From Apodemus sylvaticus (lineage: Eukaryota; Chordata; Mammalia; Rodentia; Muridae), in assembly GCF_947179515.1 (NCBI RefSeq), contig NC_067472.1, positions 78,602,766-78,666,765 on the forward strand: 64,000 nucleotides of DNA. The letters are read 5' to 3'. The notes beneath the pieces were generated by a model that saw nothing but the letters and a program-made list of their open reading frames with translations, was not told where the DNA came from and searched no databases. Both the position numbers and the translations under genes were made by a program. Positions 33,309 through 43,564 of the stretch are shown piece after piece. Every line of letters starts with the position of its first letter. Position 1 is the first letter of the stretch.

Positions 33309-33580
33309 GTAAGATGATATGATCTAGGTGGGGGTGGGGGGTGGGGGGAAGGGGTGCTCAGAGGATGAAGGAAGAAATGTGCCTATAGTTTGAAAAGATG
33401 AATAGGGTGATGGGAAAAGAGGGTCAAGAGCCACTGGTTGGAAAACTAAGTGGTGGCTAGGAGGACATGGCTGCTCTGGAGTCTGAGCTGCCAAGGCCAG
33501 GGTGGGAGTCACCGGCGCCATCTGTTCCCCTGTTGTCTCTGATAATAGCGAAAGCAAGAATGGAAAAAACAAAACAAAAC

Positions 33581-33614
<34 letters not shown>

Positions 33615-33728
33615 GTTAAACCACAAGTTGGGCCTGGCAGTTGGCAGGGAAGTGGGCAGAAGGAGCGGGGCTGGCCAGGTTTCCCGCTCCAACCCCTGAG
33701 TGTTCTTCTGTAACTTCCCTACATTCAG
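33309..33728 (+). other. Spn: Spn intron 1
   Basis: A 420-bp GT...AG intron, close in size to the roughly 0.4-kb intron known in human CD43. It has an A32 homopolymer at 33,582-33,613. A GTG in the 3' part (33,700) opens a longer frame in phase with the CDS, but it is intronic and lacks an ATG. Confidence 0.7.
33582..33613. repeat. A32 homopolymer in Spn intron 1
   Basis: Thirty-two consecutive A, preceded by an A/C-rich run, 115 bases before the acceptor. It looks like a mononucleotide expansion rather than a SINE tail, since no B1 body precedes it. Confidence 0.95.
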
Positions 33729-33762
33729 GTCCGAACTCCTGCTCCCGCCTGTCGCTCTGGAG

Positions 33763-35034
33763 ATGGCCTTGCTTCTCCTCCTCTTTGGAGGCTTCTGGGC
33801 CCAGGTGGTGAGCCTAGAAATTCTGCAGAACACAACAGTGTTGACATCTACCCCACGTATCAAGCACCCTGAAGCCCTAAGTACCTCTGAAGCCTTGAGT
33901 GCCAACTCATCAATGTATATTGGGCCAGTGACAGTGGACCCTAAGGACTCCATCAACCCCCGGAAGCAGACTCCAATCCCAGTTTCTTCGACCCCCATGG
34001 AAACTACTGCTGAATTGTCTTCTTCTGGGACTTCTGCTGGTGACAGCATGAACACCCCAGTAACTGAGCCTACAACCCCTCAGGAAGTTTTCAGCAAGAC
34101 ATCAGTACCGCTTCCAGAACCATCAAATGTAGCCAGTGATCCTCCAGTCACTGTAGCCAATCTTACAACAGACAGAACTGTGACATCTACATCTCTAGAA
34201 ACCTCTAAAGGGACCAGTGCAAATGTAGCCAGTGATCCTCCAGTCACTGTAGCCAATCTTACCACAGACAGAACTGTGGCATCTACATCTCTAGAAACCT
34301 CTAAAGGGACCAGTGCACCCCCCGTCACTGTGACAACAAGCTCTGAGGAGACCAGTGCATCCTCTGTGGCTACAACAGTAAGCTCCGAGACCAGTGGTCC
34401 CCCTGTCACCGTAGCTACTGGGTCTCTGGGGCCCTCCAATGAGACGCACAGACTTCCTGCCACCGTAGCAACCAGTTTTGTGGAAAGTTCCAGTGTGGCC
34501 CATGTCATCCCAGTCTCCAGCATAGAAATACTCACGACGTCTACCCCAGCTCCCATAACCACCAGGTCGCCACGCCGAAGATCAGGTGGCACGTTGCTGG
34601 TGCCCATGCTCATTGCCTTGATAGTGGTTGTGGCCCTCATGACGCTACTGCTGTTGTGGCGCCAGAGGCAGAAGCGGAGGACTGGGGCCCTGACCCTGAG
34701 CAGAGGTGGAAAACGAAATGGGGTGGTGGATGCCTGGGCTGGGCCAGCCCGGGTTCCTGATGAAGAGGCCACAACCGCATCAGGGGTAGGGGACAACAAG
34801 GGCTCTGGGGTACCGGAGACCGAGGGCTCCGGGCAGCGGCCCACGCTCACTACTTTCTTCAGCAGACGGAAGTCTCGCCAGGGCTCTTTAGTACTGGAAG
34901 AGCTGAAGCCTGGGTCGGGTCCCAACCTGAAGGGGGAGGAAGAGCCACTTGTGGGCAGCGAGGATGAAGCTGTGGAGACCCCAACTTCTGACGGGCCGCA
35001 AGCCAAAGATGAGGCCGGCCCTCAGTCCCTATGA
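33763..35034 (+). CDS. Spn: leukosialin / sialophorin (CD43)
   Basis: Type I membrane sialomucin of leukocytes. In this family the extended O-glycosylated ectodomain modulates cell adhesion and T-cell activation, and the tail binds ezrin-radixin-moesin proteins. The frame is 423 codons in one exon. The ATG at 33,763 has G at -3 and G at +4 and starts a typical signal peptide (residues 1 to about 19). Residues 20-270 are Ser/Thr/Pro-rich with N-glycosylation sequons at N23, N48, N133, N165 and N226. Residues 122-153 and 154-185 are a tandem 32-residue repeat. A transmembrane helix spans about 277-299, followed by the basic RQRQKRR (300-306) expected for ERM binding. The tail is about 124 residues long, with SRRKSRQGS at 367-375 a likely kinase site. 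The tail nearly matches mouse CD43 as I recall it, while the ectodomain is diverged. Mouse CD43 is about 395 residues, so this one is about 28 longer. No cysteine is present anywhere. Confidence 0.97.
   Translation: MALLLLLFGGFWAQVVSLEILQNTTVLTSTPRIKHPEALSTSEALSANSSMYIGPVTVDPKDSINPRKQTPIPVSSTPMETTAELSSSGTSAGDSMNTPVTEPTTPQEVFSKTSVPLPEPSNVASDPPVTVANLTTDRTVTSTSLETSKGTSANVASDPPVTVANLTTDRTVASTSLETSKGTSAPPVTVTTSSEETSASSVATTVSSETSGPPVTVATGSLGPSNETHRLPATVATSFVESSSVAHVIPVSSIEILTTSTPAPITTRSPRRRSGGTLLVPMLIALIVVVALMTLLLLWRQRQKRRTGALTLSRGGKRNGVVDAWAGPARVPDEEATTASGVGDNKGSGVPETEGSGQRPTLTTFFSRRKSRQGSLVLEELKPGSGPNLKGEEEPLVGSEDEAVETPTSDGPQAKDEAGPQSL
34126..34317 (+). repeat. 96-bp in-frame tandem duplication in the Spn ectodomain
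   Basis: Units 34,126-34,221 and 34,222-34,317 differ at two bases only. One change is silent (aca/acc); the other turns Thr141 into Ala in the second copy. Each unit encodes 32 residues with one NLT sequon and many Ser/Thr sites. Confidence 0.97.
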
Positions 35035-37475
35035 GCAGCAGGTATTCATCCAACGTGCTCCTTAACCCTGGATCCTGCTGTCAGCTGCCTCACACTCTGC
35101 ATTTGTGAATATCTGTGGGCCAAATCCATCCATCCATTCATTCATTCATTCTTCATCCATTCATTTCCTCTCTCCCCTGCTGTCTCCCACCTCCCCGTCT
35201 CCGTGCTCCCTTTGGAACCAGCTGCTGAATCTCCAGGAGGATAATCTTAGTTGACCCACATTTTCCCCAAGGATCCCCCTTGGAATGCTGGGATCCAACA
35301 AGAAGAATGAAATGACAGGCCAGAAAACTCCCCAGGATGAAGCTGTGAAGTACGGGCACACCCGCCCTCCCCAGCAGGGGCCCTTCAAGAAGAGCCTCTC
35401 AGCTACCATTAGCTTTGAGGCCATCCAGCTAGCTCTTGGGAGAACTGTGCCTTGTGACTTTCCCCAGAACACTCTGATTTGGGGCTGGCTGGTGGCTGCT
35501 GGGGGAGCCTGCCAGAGATCGGTGTCTTTTCCTTGGGGTAGGGATGAGGAGAGTTTCTGGCTCCGTGTAGCCCCTGCACCTGCTGTGTCCACTCGGAAGT
35601 ATGGTTTGTGTGCAATTTAGGTGACGGCTGTGAGTAGTATTGGTGAATATAGACCACGGAGAGAGGAAGCTGGTGAGTTCCGAACGGAGGGACACAGGAC
35701 CGCTGAGTCCTTGGATCCCTTCACAGTGCTTAGACAGGGCACAGCTAAAATTTTAAGTCTGTCTGCAGCCCCCAGAACAATGCAAATGTGATGGGGACTA
35801 GATGTGCCATCAAGTGTGAGTTCTTCAGCTAAGCTGCCATATCCTTTCCTCAAAGGTTCCCTCACACTAGCACTCACCACACCCATGCCATGCCGGTGCA
35901 CACACCAGCAGGCACACATGCAAGTAGGGGAGAAGAGTCAGCCCAGTGTGAGGACTGGGTGGTGCAAAACCACCGGCTTTGATGCTTCCTCTACAGACTC
36001 AGTTTGTCTGTTTCCTCTTCCATCCCGAGGCTGAAGCCCTTCCCTTGTCTCAGGGAATAAGAGAAAGTTAAATGAAGGACACAGACGGACGGATGGACGC
36101 CAGGGAGTCCCTAAGGGTCTGAGGTAGAGAGAGGGGACAGGCCACAACTGTGCTGCTTCTGACCCCACCAGCCTCTGATACCAGCCCAGGCACATGGTGC
36201 AAAGGTGGCTGCTGGAGGAGATTTGCAAGAGGAAGCTGTTGAGTCAGAGGCTCTGTGCTTGAGAACAGACTGACCTACAAAAAGAGATGTGTGTGTGCGG
36301 TTGTGTGTGGCCTGGATGGGAAAGGGGAAGGTGTGAGGGTGGGGACAAGGAATGGAAAGGAACTTGGACCAGCTGCCACCACATCCAGGCGTCATCGTTC
36401 CCTCCCCGGAGTCTGTGGGGACGAGGAAGGGCTGAGCTGGGCACACCTGGGCCACACTGAACCCATTTCTCCTGCTCACTCGGGGCTGTGAGGACCAGCT
36501 ACAACAGCGATGGCTCAAGAGAGTTGCAAATGTCCCTTAAGGGACGCAGCAACTGCTGTGGCTGATTTTTGCCAAACAGAGTGTCCCAGTTTCAGACTTA
36601 GAAAAGAATGTCATCAAGCTGAGAGATCAATGGTTCTGCCTGTCTTGTCCCACTGTCACTTCTGAGGTGTTTCAGGTTTTCAGGTACAGGGAGGAAGACA
36701 CGGAAATGGGGTAGAGATGGTGGATAGCACCCAATAGGACATCAGCCTAGACAGGGTCAAATGTTCTGGGTGCTAAGTGGCATGACAGACAAGTGACACA
36801 AGAGGACCAAAACTAGGAAATGGTTAGTATTCTACCTCTGAAGGGAGACAAGGAAGTTCCAGGGGCTTGGCCACATCTCTCTTCCTAGCGGCTCTGGTGC
36901 CTGGCCGGCAGCAAGCACTCAATGCATGTTCCCGTGAATGAACGGATGGATGGATGGACAGACAGATTGATGGATGGAGGGGGGATGGATGGATGAGGTG
37001 CTGGCAGACAGCAAGGGGAAGGCATTTCACACAAAGACTAGTAATGCAAAAGCATAAGTGGAGCAGGGATTGTGGTGGTCACAGACAGCTGTCCCTCAGC
37101 TGAGGAGAGAGAGAGCCCAGGAAGCAACAGATACAGGAAAAGCAAAAATAGAAGAAAAAAAGCAGGCAAACAGAAACAGGAGATGAAATACACGGTGACA
37201 GTTTCATCTCCATCAGTTATGAAACCATAGTAAGTGGCTTGTGTTGTGACATGCTGGGCCTTGTCTTCAGAAATGTGTAATGACCTCAGAAATGCCTGCG
37301 GCTGACACGGGGTAGGGAGACGTAAGTGATCTGTAAATACATATGTATTATCTCATTTGTAATAGAAGCTACATCCTGAATGTTTAGTGTGGGCCTCCTA
37401 AAGCTGGGGAATTTAAGTGTGATTTTCACCTTACTTTTCTGTGTTTTACACAATAAATGCCTTTACTTTTACAGT
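35035..37475 (+). other. Spn: Spn 3' untranslated region (predicted)
   Basis: The stop codon is followed by 2.4 kb with no SINE, only short tetranucleotide tracts (TCCA/TTCA at 35,125-35,165; ATGG at about 36,940-36,995). The first canonical AATAAA is at 37,452-37,457. The first B3 element starts only after it. A long 3' UTR is known for SPN transcripts. An earlier non-canonical poly(A) site cannot be excluded. Confidence 0.55.
37452..37457 (+). terminator. Spn: putative Spn polyadenylation signal
   Basis: AATAAA in the context 'cacaataaatgcc', with T/G-rich sequence downstream ('ttggtggtgtggggg'). Confidence 0.5.
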
Positions 37476-37489
37476 TATGAAAAATATTG

Positions 37490-37720
37490 GTGGTGTGGGG
37501 GCTGGGAAATGGCTCATTGGAAGAACACTGGCTGCTCTTCGAGGGAACTCAGGTTCTGTTCCCAGCACCTAAGATGGTAGCTCCCAACTGACTGCAGCTG
37601 CAGTTCTGGGAGATCCAGTGGCCTCTTCTGACCTTCAAGGGTACCAGGTATACATGTGGTACCCATACATACATGCAGGCAAAATACCCATACATATAAA
37701 AATAAATAAATCTTTCAAAA
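37490..37720 (+). repeat. SINE B3
   Basis: Sense B3 from 'gggggctgggaaatggctc' through 'ctgcagttctgggagatcc' to an AATAAA-rich tail. Confidence 0.85.
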
Positions 37721-38607
37721 ATTGGTGAAACATGCTTCTTAGAGAGCTATGGAGGGTGTGGTTGGAAGAGAGCTGTAGAGACAGTCTTGAGTGTTGGGAT
37801 GGAAGGGGCAGGGCATCCCATCTGTCCCCTGAGCCTCTGTGGACAGTCAGTGCCATTCTTCCTCCTGTTGCCAGGCAACACATCTAAAGACATCCTCAAA
37901 CTTCCCAGTGCTTACCTCCCTGGTCCTACGTCCATGACTCTCCCACTGCTCGGTCCCTCCTCCTTCTGGTCCTTTCTTCAGGTCTCATGTTGCCTGTGCT
38001 CTTCTGAGACCCTTGTACAGCCCCACCCCACATTCTATTTTATTTTTGTTTTCCTCCTCCTCCCCCGTTCTCCTCTTCCTCTTCTAGTGTTGGTTTTTTG
38101 TTTTGCCTTGTTTGTTTGTTTGTTTGTTTTTCTATTTTAAGACCTGTAGCCTGGGATGTCCAACTAGGGCCTGGAACTGCTGACCTTTCTCCCTCGCGCT
38201 GGGAATCCGGGTGTGTACCACCATGTCCAGCTATTATTTCCTTTGTTTTAAGAAGGAAAGGTTTAGTCTGGGTTACTGGTTTTGCTTTGTTTTGAGACGG
38301 GCAGGGTCTCACCATTAGCCCAAATGTCTTGGGACGCACTCTCCTCCGACGTCTGCCTTCCAAGTGTTGGGAGTACTCGAGTATTTGGCCATTCCCGGAC
38401 AAAGCTTTATTCTATTTTAAATTGGTATGCAATAATTATTCAGTTTTATGGGGTACATGGGTATCATCTATATTAATATATGCACAATGTTGAGTAATCA
38501 ATTCAGGGTGATTAACATGTCTGTCCACTCAGATATTTATTTGTGACAAAATGTTCAAAATTCTTTCTTTTGAACATTTAAAACACAAACCATCTTAAAA
38601 CACAAAC
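37721..38607. other. unassigned sequence with two old B1-like traces
   Basis: Degraded antisense B1-like monomers are at about 38,130-38,235 and 38,290-38,400. AT-rich unassigned sequence follows. Confidence 0.45.
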
Positions 38608-38745
38608 CGTGAGCCAGCCCTGGCAGCACAAGCCTGTCATCCTAGAACCTGGGAATTGTTACAGAAGGATCAGGAGCTTAAGGTCATCCTGGGCTACATA
38701 GCAAGTTTGGAGCCATCCTAAACTACATGAGAGCCTGTCTCAAAA
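38608..38745 (+). repeat. old B1-type SINE
   Basis: Sense, diverged: 'ggcagcacaagcctgtcatcc', 'ggtcatcctgggctacatagc', 'gagcctgtctcaaaa'. Confidence 0.65.
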
Positions 38746-38794
38746 AAAATCAATATCTGAGACCCAGATAGTTTAACAGTTAAATAATCACAGC

Positions 38795-39178
38795 ACTGGA
38801 CAGATGGCTCAGCCATTAAAAGCACTGGCTACGGCCAGGGGGGTGGGGCACAGCCTTTCATCCCAGCACTCTGGAGGCAGAGGCAGGCAAATCTCTGAGT
38901 TCAAGGCTAACCTGATCTACAGAATGAGTTCCAGGACAGGGTTGTTACACGGAGAAAGCCCGTCTCAAAAAATGGGGAGAGGGATTGGGGGTGGGGGGTG
39001 GGGGGGATGACTTAATACTTGAGAGCACTGTCTGCTCTTCCATTGGTCCTGAGTTCAATTCTCAGCAACCACATGGTGGCCCACAACCATCTGTAAAGGG
39101 ATTCAATGCCCTCTTCTGGTGTGTCTGAAGACAGCTACAGTGTACTCATACACATAAAATAAATAATTCTTAATAAAA
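38795..39178 (+). repeat. SINE B2 interrupted by a B1
   Basis: The B2 head (38,795-38,831) and body (39,007-39,178) are separated by a sense B1 (38,832-38,972) and its G-rich tail. This is a nested insertion. Confidence 0.8.
38832..38972 (+). repeat. SINE B1 nested in B2
   Basis: Sense B1 from 'ggccaggggggtggggcac' to 'gcccgtctcaaaa'. Confidence 0.82.
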
Positions 39179-39189
39179 ACAATACAAAA

Positions 39190-39372
39190 TAGGAGCTGGA
39201 GAGATGGCTCAGCGGTTAAGAGCACTGACTGCTCTTCCAAAGGTTCTGAGTTCAAATCCCAACAACCACATGATGGCTCACAATCATCTGTAATGAGATC
39301 TGACACCTTCTTCTGGTATGTCTGAAGACAGTTACAGTGTACTTACATATGACAATAAAAAAATATCTTTAA
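39190..39372 (+). repeat. SINE B2
   Basis: Near-consensus sense B2 from 'aggagctggagagatggctc' to its A-rich tail. Confidence 0.93.
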
Positions 39373-39439
39373 AAAATATATAAAATAAAGTTAAGATAAA
39401 AACTAAAACAAAACCAAAACAACATAGAAAGCAAGGGGG

Positions 39440-39613
39440 CGGGGCACTGGAAAGATGACTGGTTAAAAGCAGTAGCTGCTCCTCCAGAGGACTTGGAGTC
39501 AATTCCCAGAAGCTCTTAACTTCACAACTGTCTGCAACTCCAGTTCCAGGAGATCTGACACCCTCACACATGCATGCAGACAAAACACCATTGCACATAA
39601 AATAAAAAATATA
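39440..39613 (+). repeat. SINE B3-like
   Basis: Sense B3 with 'cactggaaagatgactgg', 'gcaactccagttccagg' and the tail 'cacataaaataaaaaatata'. The inverted duplication begins exactly at this tail. Confidence 0.8.
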
Positions 39614-40080
39614 TTAAAACTGTCCTGGTTAACATAGCAAGTTCCAGGGTGGAAAGGACTATATAGTGAAACCCTGTTTCAAACAACAAACAGACTCACA
39701 AAGCATTTTTCCTGGTTGAGTTTGGCGTCCGGGTCCCTGCGGCCGGCCAGCATGAGTAGTCCCTGAGCAGACAGGAAGGGTCCACTAAGGACACCACATC
39801 ATGACTCAGAGGGCCCAGTGCTCCGGGTCAGAGCTCAGGGCTTTCCCTTACCTGGGGATCCTGTGTAATGCTTGGGGACTGAGCCAGGGGAGGACGAGCC
39901 TTGAGGACAGGCAGCTCCTTTAGGTATCTTTCCCTGGTGGAATCTCCTTCTCAGGGCAGGGCAGGGCAGGGCAGGGCAGGGCAGGGGCCTCTACTGGCCT
40001 GTCAGGGTCAGAAAAGACATAGGTTCTATGTTTTGGGGTCTCTCGTTTCTTCTTCCCTTAAGTATCTAGTTGCTTTAACT

Positions 40081-40332
40081 GATTCTCTCTCTCTCTCTCT
40101 CTCTCTCTCTGGTGTGTGTGTGTGTGTGCATCAGATCTCATTATAGACAGTTCTAACTCTAAGCATATGTGCATGAGTATATGGATGTGTGTGTGTGTAA
40201 GTGTGTCTGTGTGTTATGTGTGTGTTTCTGGTTGTTTTAATTAATTCTCTTATGTGTATGTGTGTGCATGTATGTGTGTCTCTAGTGGCTTAAACTAATT
40301 GTATCTCTGTGTGTGTCTTGTATGTCTGTGTA

Positions 40333-40367
<35 letters not shown>

Positions 40368-40370
40368 AGG
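40081..40370. repeat. compound (CT)n / (TG)n microsatellite
   Basis: Counterpart of 9.31-9.60 kb in the other arm; here the CT run is shorter and the TG parts have drifted. Confidence 0.92.
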
Positions 40371-40469
40371 ATAGAAAAGGGGATAAGCTCTCTTTGCGCT
40401 TGAGTGATAGGCAGTTGTAAGGCATCCCATGTGGGTACTAAGACCTGAACTCTTGTCCCAAGTCTTTTT

Positions 40470-40640
40470 TTGTTTTGTTTTTTGGATTTTTTTTTTTTTT
40501 CGAGACAGGGTTTCTCTGTATATCCCTGGCTGTCCTGGAACTCACTCTGTAGACCAGGCTGGCCTCAAACTCAGAAATCTGCCTGCCTCTGCCTCCCAGA
40601 GTGCTGGGATTATAGGCGTGTGCCACCACTACCTGGCTTT
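40470..40640 (-). repeat. SINE B1 inserted in the right arm
   Basis: Antisense, near-consensus B1 absent from the left arm, so it arrived after the duplication. A (TTG)n run follows at 40,639-40,668. Confidence 0.92.
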
Positions 40641-40784
40641 TGTTGTTGTTGTTGTTGTTGTTGTTGTTTTGTTTTGTTTTTTGGGTTTGGTTTTTTTTTT
40701 CATGGTCCCAAGATTAACTAACAATCCATCTCTCCAGCTCTCCAAGCTCAGTTTATTTCATGTGGTTCTGGGGATGGAACTCAG

Positions 40785-40912
40785 GTCTTGGTGGTGCATA
40801 CCTTTAATCCCAGCACTTGGGAGACAGTCAGGTGGATCTTTGTGAGCTGAGCTTGGGGTACAGAGTGAGTTCCAGGACATCCAAGGTTGTTACATAGAGA
40901 AACTCAACCAAC
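40785..40912 (+). repeat. SINE B1 (diverged)
   Basis: Sense 'tggtggtgcatacctttaatcc' head and 'agagtgagttccaggacatcc' body. Confidence 0.75.
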
Positions 40913-41699
40913 CAGACAAAAGATCACAGTGACAGGACTTCGGAGCACTTGCCTAGTGTCTGCATTCTGGATTCTATTGTCAGCTCTGAGAATGAAGGTA
41001 AGAGCAGGAGGGAGTGGTAGGATGGAAAGACAGGGCTCCCTGGGCCAGAGATGGAGGCTCTCTGTCAGCTCTGACCCACCATGTTCAGACTGTGTGGCAG
41101 GGGACAGATCTCCCACTACTAACAAGCAAGAAAGGAATATGATCACATGGTTCTAAAATGCCAAAGTAGAAACTAAATTAGGAGGAACTGGTTCTTTAGG
41201 ATGAGAACTGCACAGTGGGTAGGCGCTTGCGGTGAGCCATCTAGTGTTCTCAACAAGTTACAAGTGGGCCCCATGTGCCCAGCTCTTTTCCTATGGTTCG
41301 TGACATCAAAACAGGCTGGCTGTACCTTGGCCAAGATCCCAGTGAAAAACAGAACCGATCGTTAGCCGGGAGAGCCACCTGCTTGCCTTTGCGTTTGTAC
41401 AGGCTCTGCCCCAAATCAGCCCACAGCCAGTTGTCCCCACAGTACACCCGTGTGACTTCTCACCAGACTCCTCCTCAACCATGAAGCTCTGACTCAAATG
41501 TCAGTCCTCAGTGAAGTTGTCCCCTTGCCCTGCCCCCTCTGCAGACAGTCTACACTCCTCCTGTAATGGCGTGGATGACTAAGCTGTATGGTGTTTTGGT
41601 TTTTGCTTTCTTGGTTTGATTTTGGGGACAATCTCATATAACCAAGGGGTAGCTTTGAATTCACAGGGAATGACCTTTAACCCCCCACACCTCTCTCTC
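40913..41699. other. unassigned intergenic sequence
   Basis: No gene recognised. A faint antisense B1-like fragment is visible near 41,600-41,690. Confidence 0.45.
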
Positions 41700-41860
41700 T
41701 GTGTCTGTGTGGGTCTGTCTGTTTCTCTCTGTGTGTGGGTGTGGGTGTGTCTGTATGTGTCTCTGTGTGTTGGGGTTTGTGTGTGTATGGGTCTGTGTGT
41801 GTGTGTGTGTCTGGGTCTATGTGTGTTTGGGTCTGTGTGTGGGGGGTCTGTGTGGGGGAC
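41700..41860. repeat. imperfect (TG)n/(TCTG)n repeat
   Basis: About 160 bases of TG-rich, TCTG-interrupted simple sequence. Confidence 0.9.
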
Positions 41861-43564
41861 AGAGGATGCTATGTTCATATATGCTAAATAGACATCTCTA
41901 CAATATTTCCTTGAGACAGGGTTTCTTACTGAAGTTGGAGCTGTCAGACATTTGGGAGGTGTGTGTGTGTGTGTGAGAGGCTTGGCTGGTGGCCAGAAAG
42001 CAGCAGTGACCCTGTATCTCCACCACCTCCCTTTCCAAGGCACTGGGGCTCCAGGAGAGCGTGGCCACACCTAACTTTTTCACATAGCTACTTGCATTTT
42101 CCTGAGAAGCTCTAATGATAATTGACATGGGCAGAGCTGCCAGGCAGGGGCCAGAGAGAGTCAAGTTAACCCTTAACCCCGGGTTAGCTTTCTGCTTCTG
42201 CACATTGCACACTGTGACTCTCCTAAGAGTCCCAGGGTTCTGACTTAGTTTTACTAGTATAAAATTTTACATATTCTATACTTGTTTATCCAGGAACCAC
42301 TCTCAAATGTTGTGTAAAACTTATTTTATAACTTGAATAATCTTTTCTTTTTTGGGGGGTCCCAATGTTGGCTCTATTTCGTTTTCCAATAATTTCTTCA
42401 AACGTTCTTTGCAAGTCATGTGTTAATCTGGAACTACCATTGTGTAGTTATTACATTGTTTACAAGATGAGAACACACAGCATGCACCTGGGTGATTAAG
42501 ACTGTGCTGTGCTGTGCTGTGCCCCATGCCTCAATTTTTAATTGTTTAAGAATCATTACACCAGGGAACATCTAGTTTCACAGAATTCACCAGAGCAGAA
42601 GGAGAAAGAAGTAAGAAAGTAAGATATAATTATGCACACCAAGGCCAACTGAAAAGCAGTCATGCACAAATGAAATCTATACAGCCGTTATCCAGGGCTA
42701 AGACTAGGAGAAATGGGAACAACTGTTTTTTACAATGAGCTGCCGAGGGCTCCTGAGATGTCTCCATCCCAGCCTACTGCAGGCTGTCCCTCATTTCAGA
42801 TGGCGGGTCCCCTGGAGGGATGTGTCTCCTGCTTCTCAGGGTCCCAGACATCATCCTTTCCAACAAGGAGTTGCCAAGGGCTTCTGAGCTATCTCCATCC
42901 TGGCCTACTGCAGGCAGCCCCTGTCACTGAATGCTGTCCCCAGCACATAGCTGTATCCAGTAAATTATATAACTTCTCTATTGATCCACCACACTGTTAT
43001 TACAGCTGATCATAAATGGGTCACCATAGTTCATGACTGTAATTCCAGCTCCTCCAGAGGGACTCTTGAGCCCAGCCAGGGCCTCAGAGTGAGAGTACCC
43101 AGAACAAAGCAACAAACAACTAGAAACCTCTCTCCAACCCTGAAGCCCTCATTGCTAGGCCTCTAATCATCTCCAAAGAGTGTTTCAGAATCCGTTCCTG
43201 TGCTTACACAGCTGTGTGGCAACCGTGTATTCGGCAGCCTGGGTGTTGGGCTCTCTGCAAAGATGACAGAGCGTCGGAAGGCTCCCTGCTCTGACACCCT
43301 CACAGCCACACAGCCTGGCCTTGGAACTCAGTCGGTGGCTCGCTTGCTCAGTACCCTGAGTGAGGCCCCCAGCACTGCACATGCCAGGTTCGGTGGCACG
43401 CATCTCTAACTAGCACTCAGGAGGTAGAGGCAGGAGGATCAGCAGGTCAAGGTCAGGGGCCAGGGAGATGGCTCCGTGTATAAGCACACTGGCTGTGTAG
43501 ACTTGAGGACCTGAGTTTGGACTCAGCTGAGCTCTGAAGTACAGTAAGTTAAAGTTAATGTTTA
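41861..43564. other. mostly unassigned, with a short diverged duplication and SINE scraps
   Basis: A short (TG)n lies at 41,959-41,975 and a (GCTGT)n pentamer run at 42,503-42,523. Two related ~54-base blocks are at 42,737-42,790 and 42,870-42,923. B1 and B3 scraps are at about 43,020-43,120, 43,385-43,450 and 43,455-43,545. No gene recognised. Confidence 0.45.

Larger units (their letters stand above)
39614..40790 (-). repeat. right arm of the large inverted duplication
   Basis: Reverse complement of 9,143-10,066. Core 39,632-39,916 equals the left core except for one extra T. Outside the core the arms differ by substitutions and microsatellite length, and a B1 has inserted here (40,470-40,640). 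The equivalent of exon-like block 1 carries an in-frame TAA and a one-base deletion near 39,920-39,925. Confidence 0.93.

Noticed and set aside
33700..33762. In-frame upstream extension of the Spn reading frame
   Set aside because: It starts with GTG and lies mostly in the intron before the acceptor at 33,728. The ATG at 33,763 starts a proper signal peptide.
33324..34055. 243-codon minus-strand frame across Spn intron 1
   Set aside because: It reads the A32 run as a phenylalanine stretch and overlaps the promoter-proximal intron and exon 2 in antisense. It has no gene-like features.
34080..35006. 308-codon open frame antisense to Spn
   Set aside because: It mirrors the Spn coding sequence, whose codon bias keeps the opposite frame open. 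It has no promoter, homologue or splice support of its own.
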